Origin: JBBRNH01 sp038230415
GTDB lineage: Bacteria > Bacteroidota > Bacteroidia > Cytophagales > Spirosomataceae
Direction of reading: 5' to 3'
DNA length: 50,544 bases
Assembly: GCA_038230415.1 (NCBI GenBank)
Contig: JBBRNH010000034.1
Location: forward strand, 1-50,544
Under the pieces are notes generated by a model. The model made no database searches and had not been told where the DNA came from. It worked only from the letters and a program-made list of their open reading frames with translations. The position numbers were made by a program, and so were the translations under genes. Position 1 is the first letter of the stretch; the number at the start of each line of letters is the position of its first letter. Shown here one piece after another: positions 50,423 through 50,544 of the stretch.

Positions 50423-50544
50423 TTATGTTTCATTAAAATCACTAAACTCAATTTTCAGGTGGATACCTACATTCGCCAAGCACCGATTCACGGCATAAGC
50501 CAGATCATCAGCTTGCCCATAATCCTGGGGGCGCAACCAACCCC
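50423..50544 (-). pseudogene. Upstream in-frame part of the T9SS type B protein, after a nonsense codon
   Basis: The minus-strand frame from the window edge reads GWLRPQDYGQADDLAYAVNR, then CLANVGIHLKIEFSDFNET and a TAA, and is in the same frame as the sorting-domain gene, whose sequence resumes directly as LQAPTYYAGPILQEPQ. In related T9SS type B proteins a Y-A-x-N stretch precedes the x-P-Q-V and W-x-x-I-S-G-x-Y blocks in this order, so the simplest reading is one gene with a stop mutation (Tyr-like position). A separate gene ending here cannot be excluded because the window stops. Confidence 0.5.

Overview
The window looks like chromosomal DNA of a GC-rich member of the Bacteroidota, most likely Cytophagales and close to Spirosomaceae (Spirosoma/Fibrella-like). 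Supporting signs are two SusC/SusD pairs, a type IX secretion type-B sorting domain, DUF5686, DUF4197 and DUF4412 proteins, Bacteroidota-type promoters (TTG, about 20 bases, TAnnTTTG) and many lipoprotein signals. The genus is inference; no rRNA or marker phylogeny is available here.

Layout. 0-9.4 kb: a DUF5686 outer-membrane protein, a small membrane protein, a DUF4197 protein, an FtsX/LolC-type permease, a DUF433/DUF5615 toxin-antitoxin-like pair, an M1 aminopeptidase and a Uma2 nuclease. 9.4-15.2 kb: SusC/SusD pair 1 and a lipoprotein cyanophycinase. 15.2-17.5 kb: purL on the minus strand. 17.5-27.4 kb: a minus-strand molybdenum hydroxylase cluster (XdhC, cysteine desulfurase, CoxG-, CoxS-, CoxL-, CoxM-, CoxD- and CoxE-like), interrupted between CoxD and CoxE by an Rpn-type nuclease/transposase gene on the other strand. 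27.6-29.4 kb: tRNA-Ser(TGA) followed by an AT-rich patch of small unknown genes and a fragment of a PemK/MazF-like toxin. 29.4-32.6 kb: sterol-desaturase-like hydroxylase, an orphan ABC ATPase and an amidohydrolase. 32.7-44.7 kb: a minus-strand group SusC, SusD, large FG-GAP/VCBS lipoprotein, frameshifted vanadium-dependent haloperoxidase, CRTAC1-type protein. 44.9-50.5 kb: dipeptide epimerase, DUF4412 protein, YpfJ-type metallopeptidase, two Tat-exported ferritin-like proteins and a T9SS type-B protein with an internal stop codon at the window edge.

How they work together. Three groups read as functional units: SusC/SusD with cyanophycinase (possible uptake and breakdown of a peptide-like polymer); the Mo-hydroxylase group (three catalytic subunits plus cofactor sulfuration and maturation factors), whose CoxL active-site loop is of the aldehyde/form II type and not that of true CO dehydrogenase; and the SusC/SusD-VCBS-haloperoxidase-CRTAC1 group, a cell-surface system of unknown substrate.

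The most unusual window-wide pattern is a set of unrelated short palindromic or tandem repeats at gene ends. Several contain or directly abut the stop codon of the adjacent gene, and two copies of one family (TARAGACGCA) carry the stop triplet at exactly the same place.
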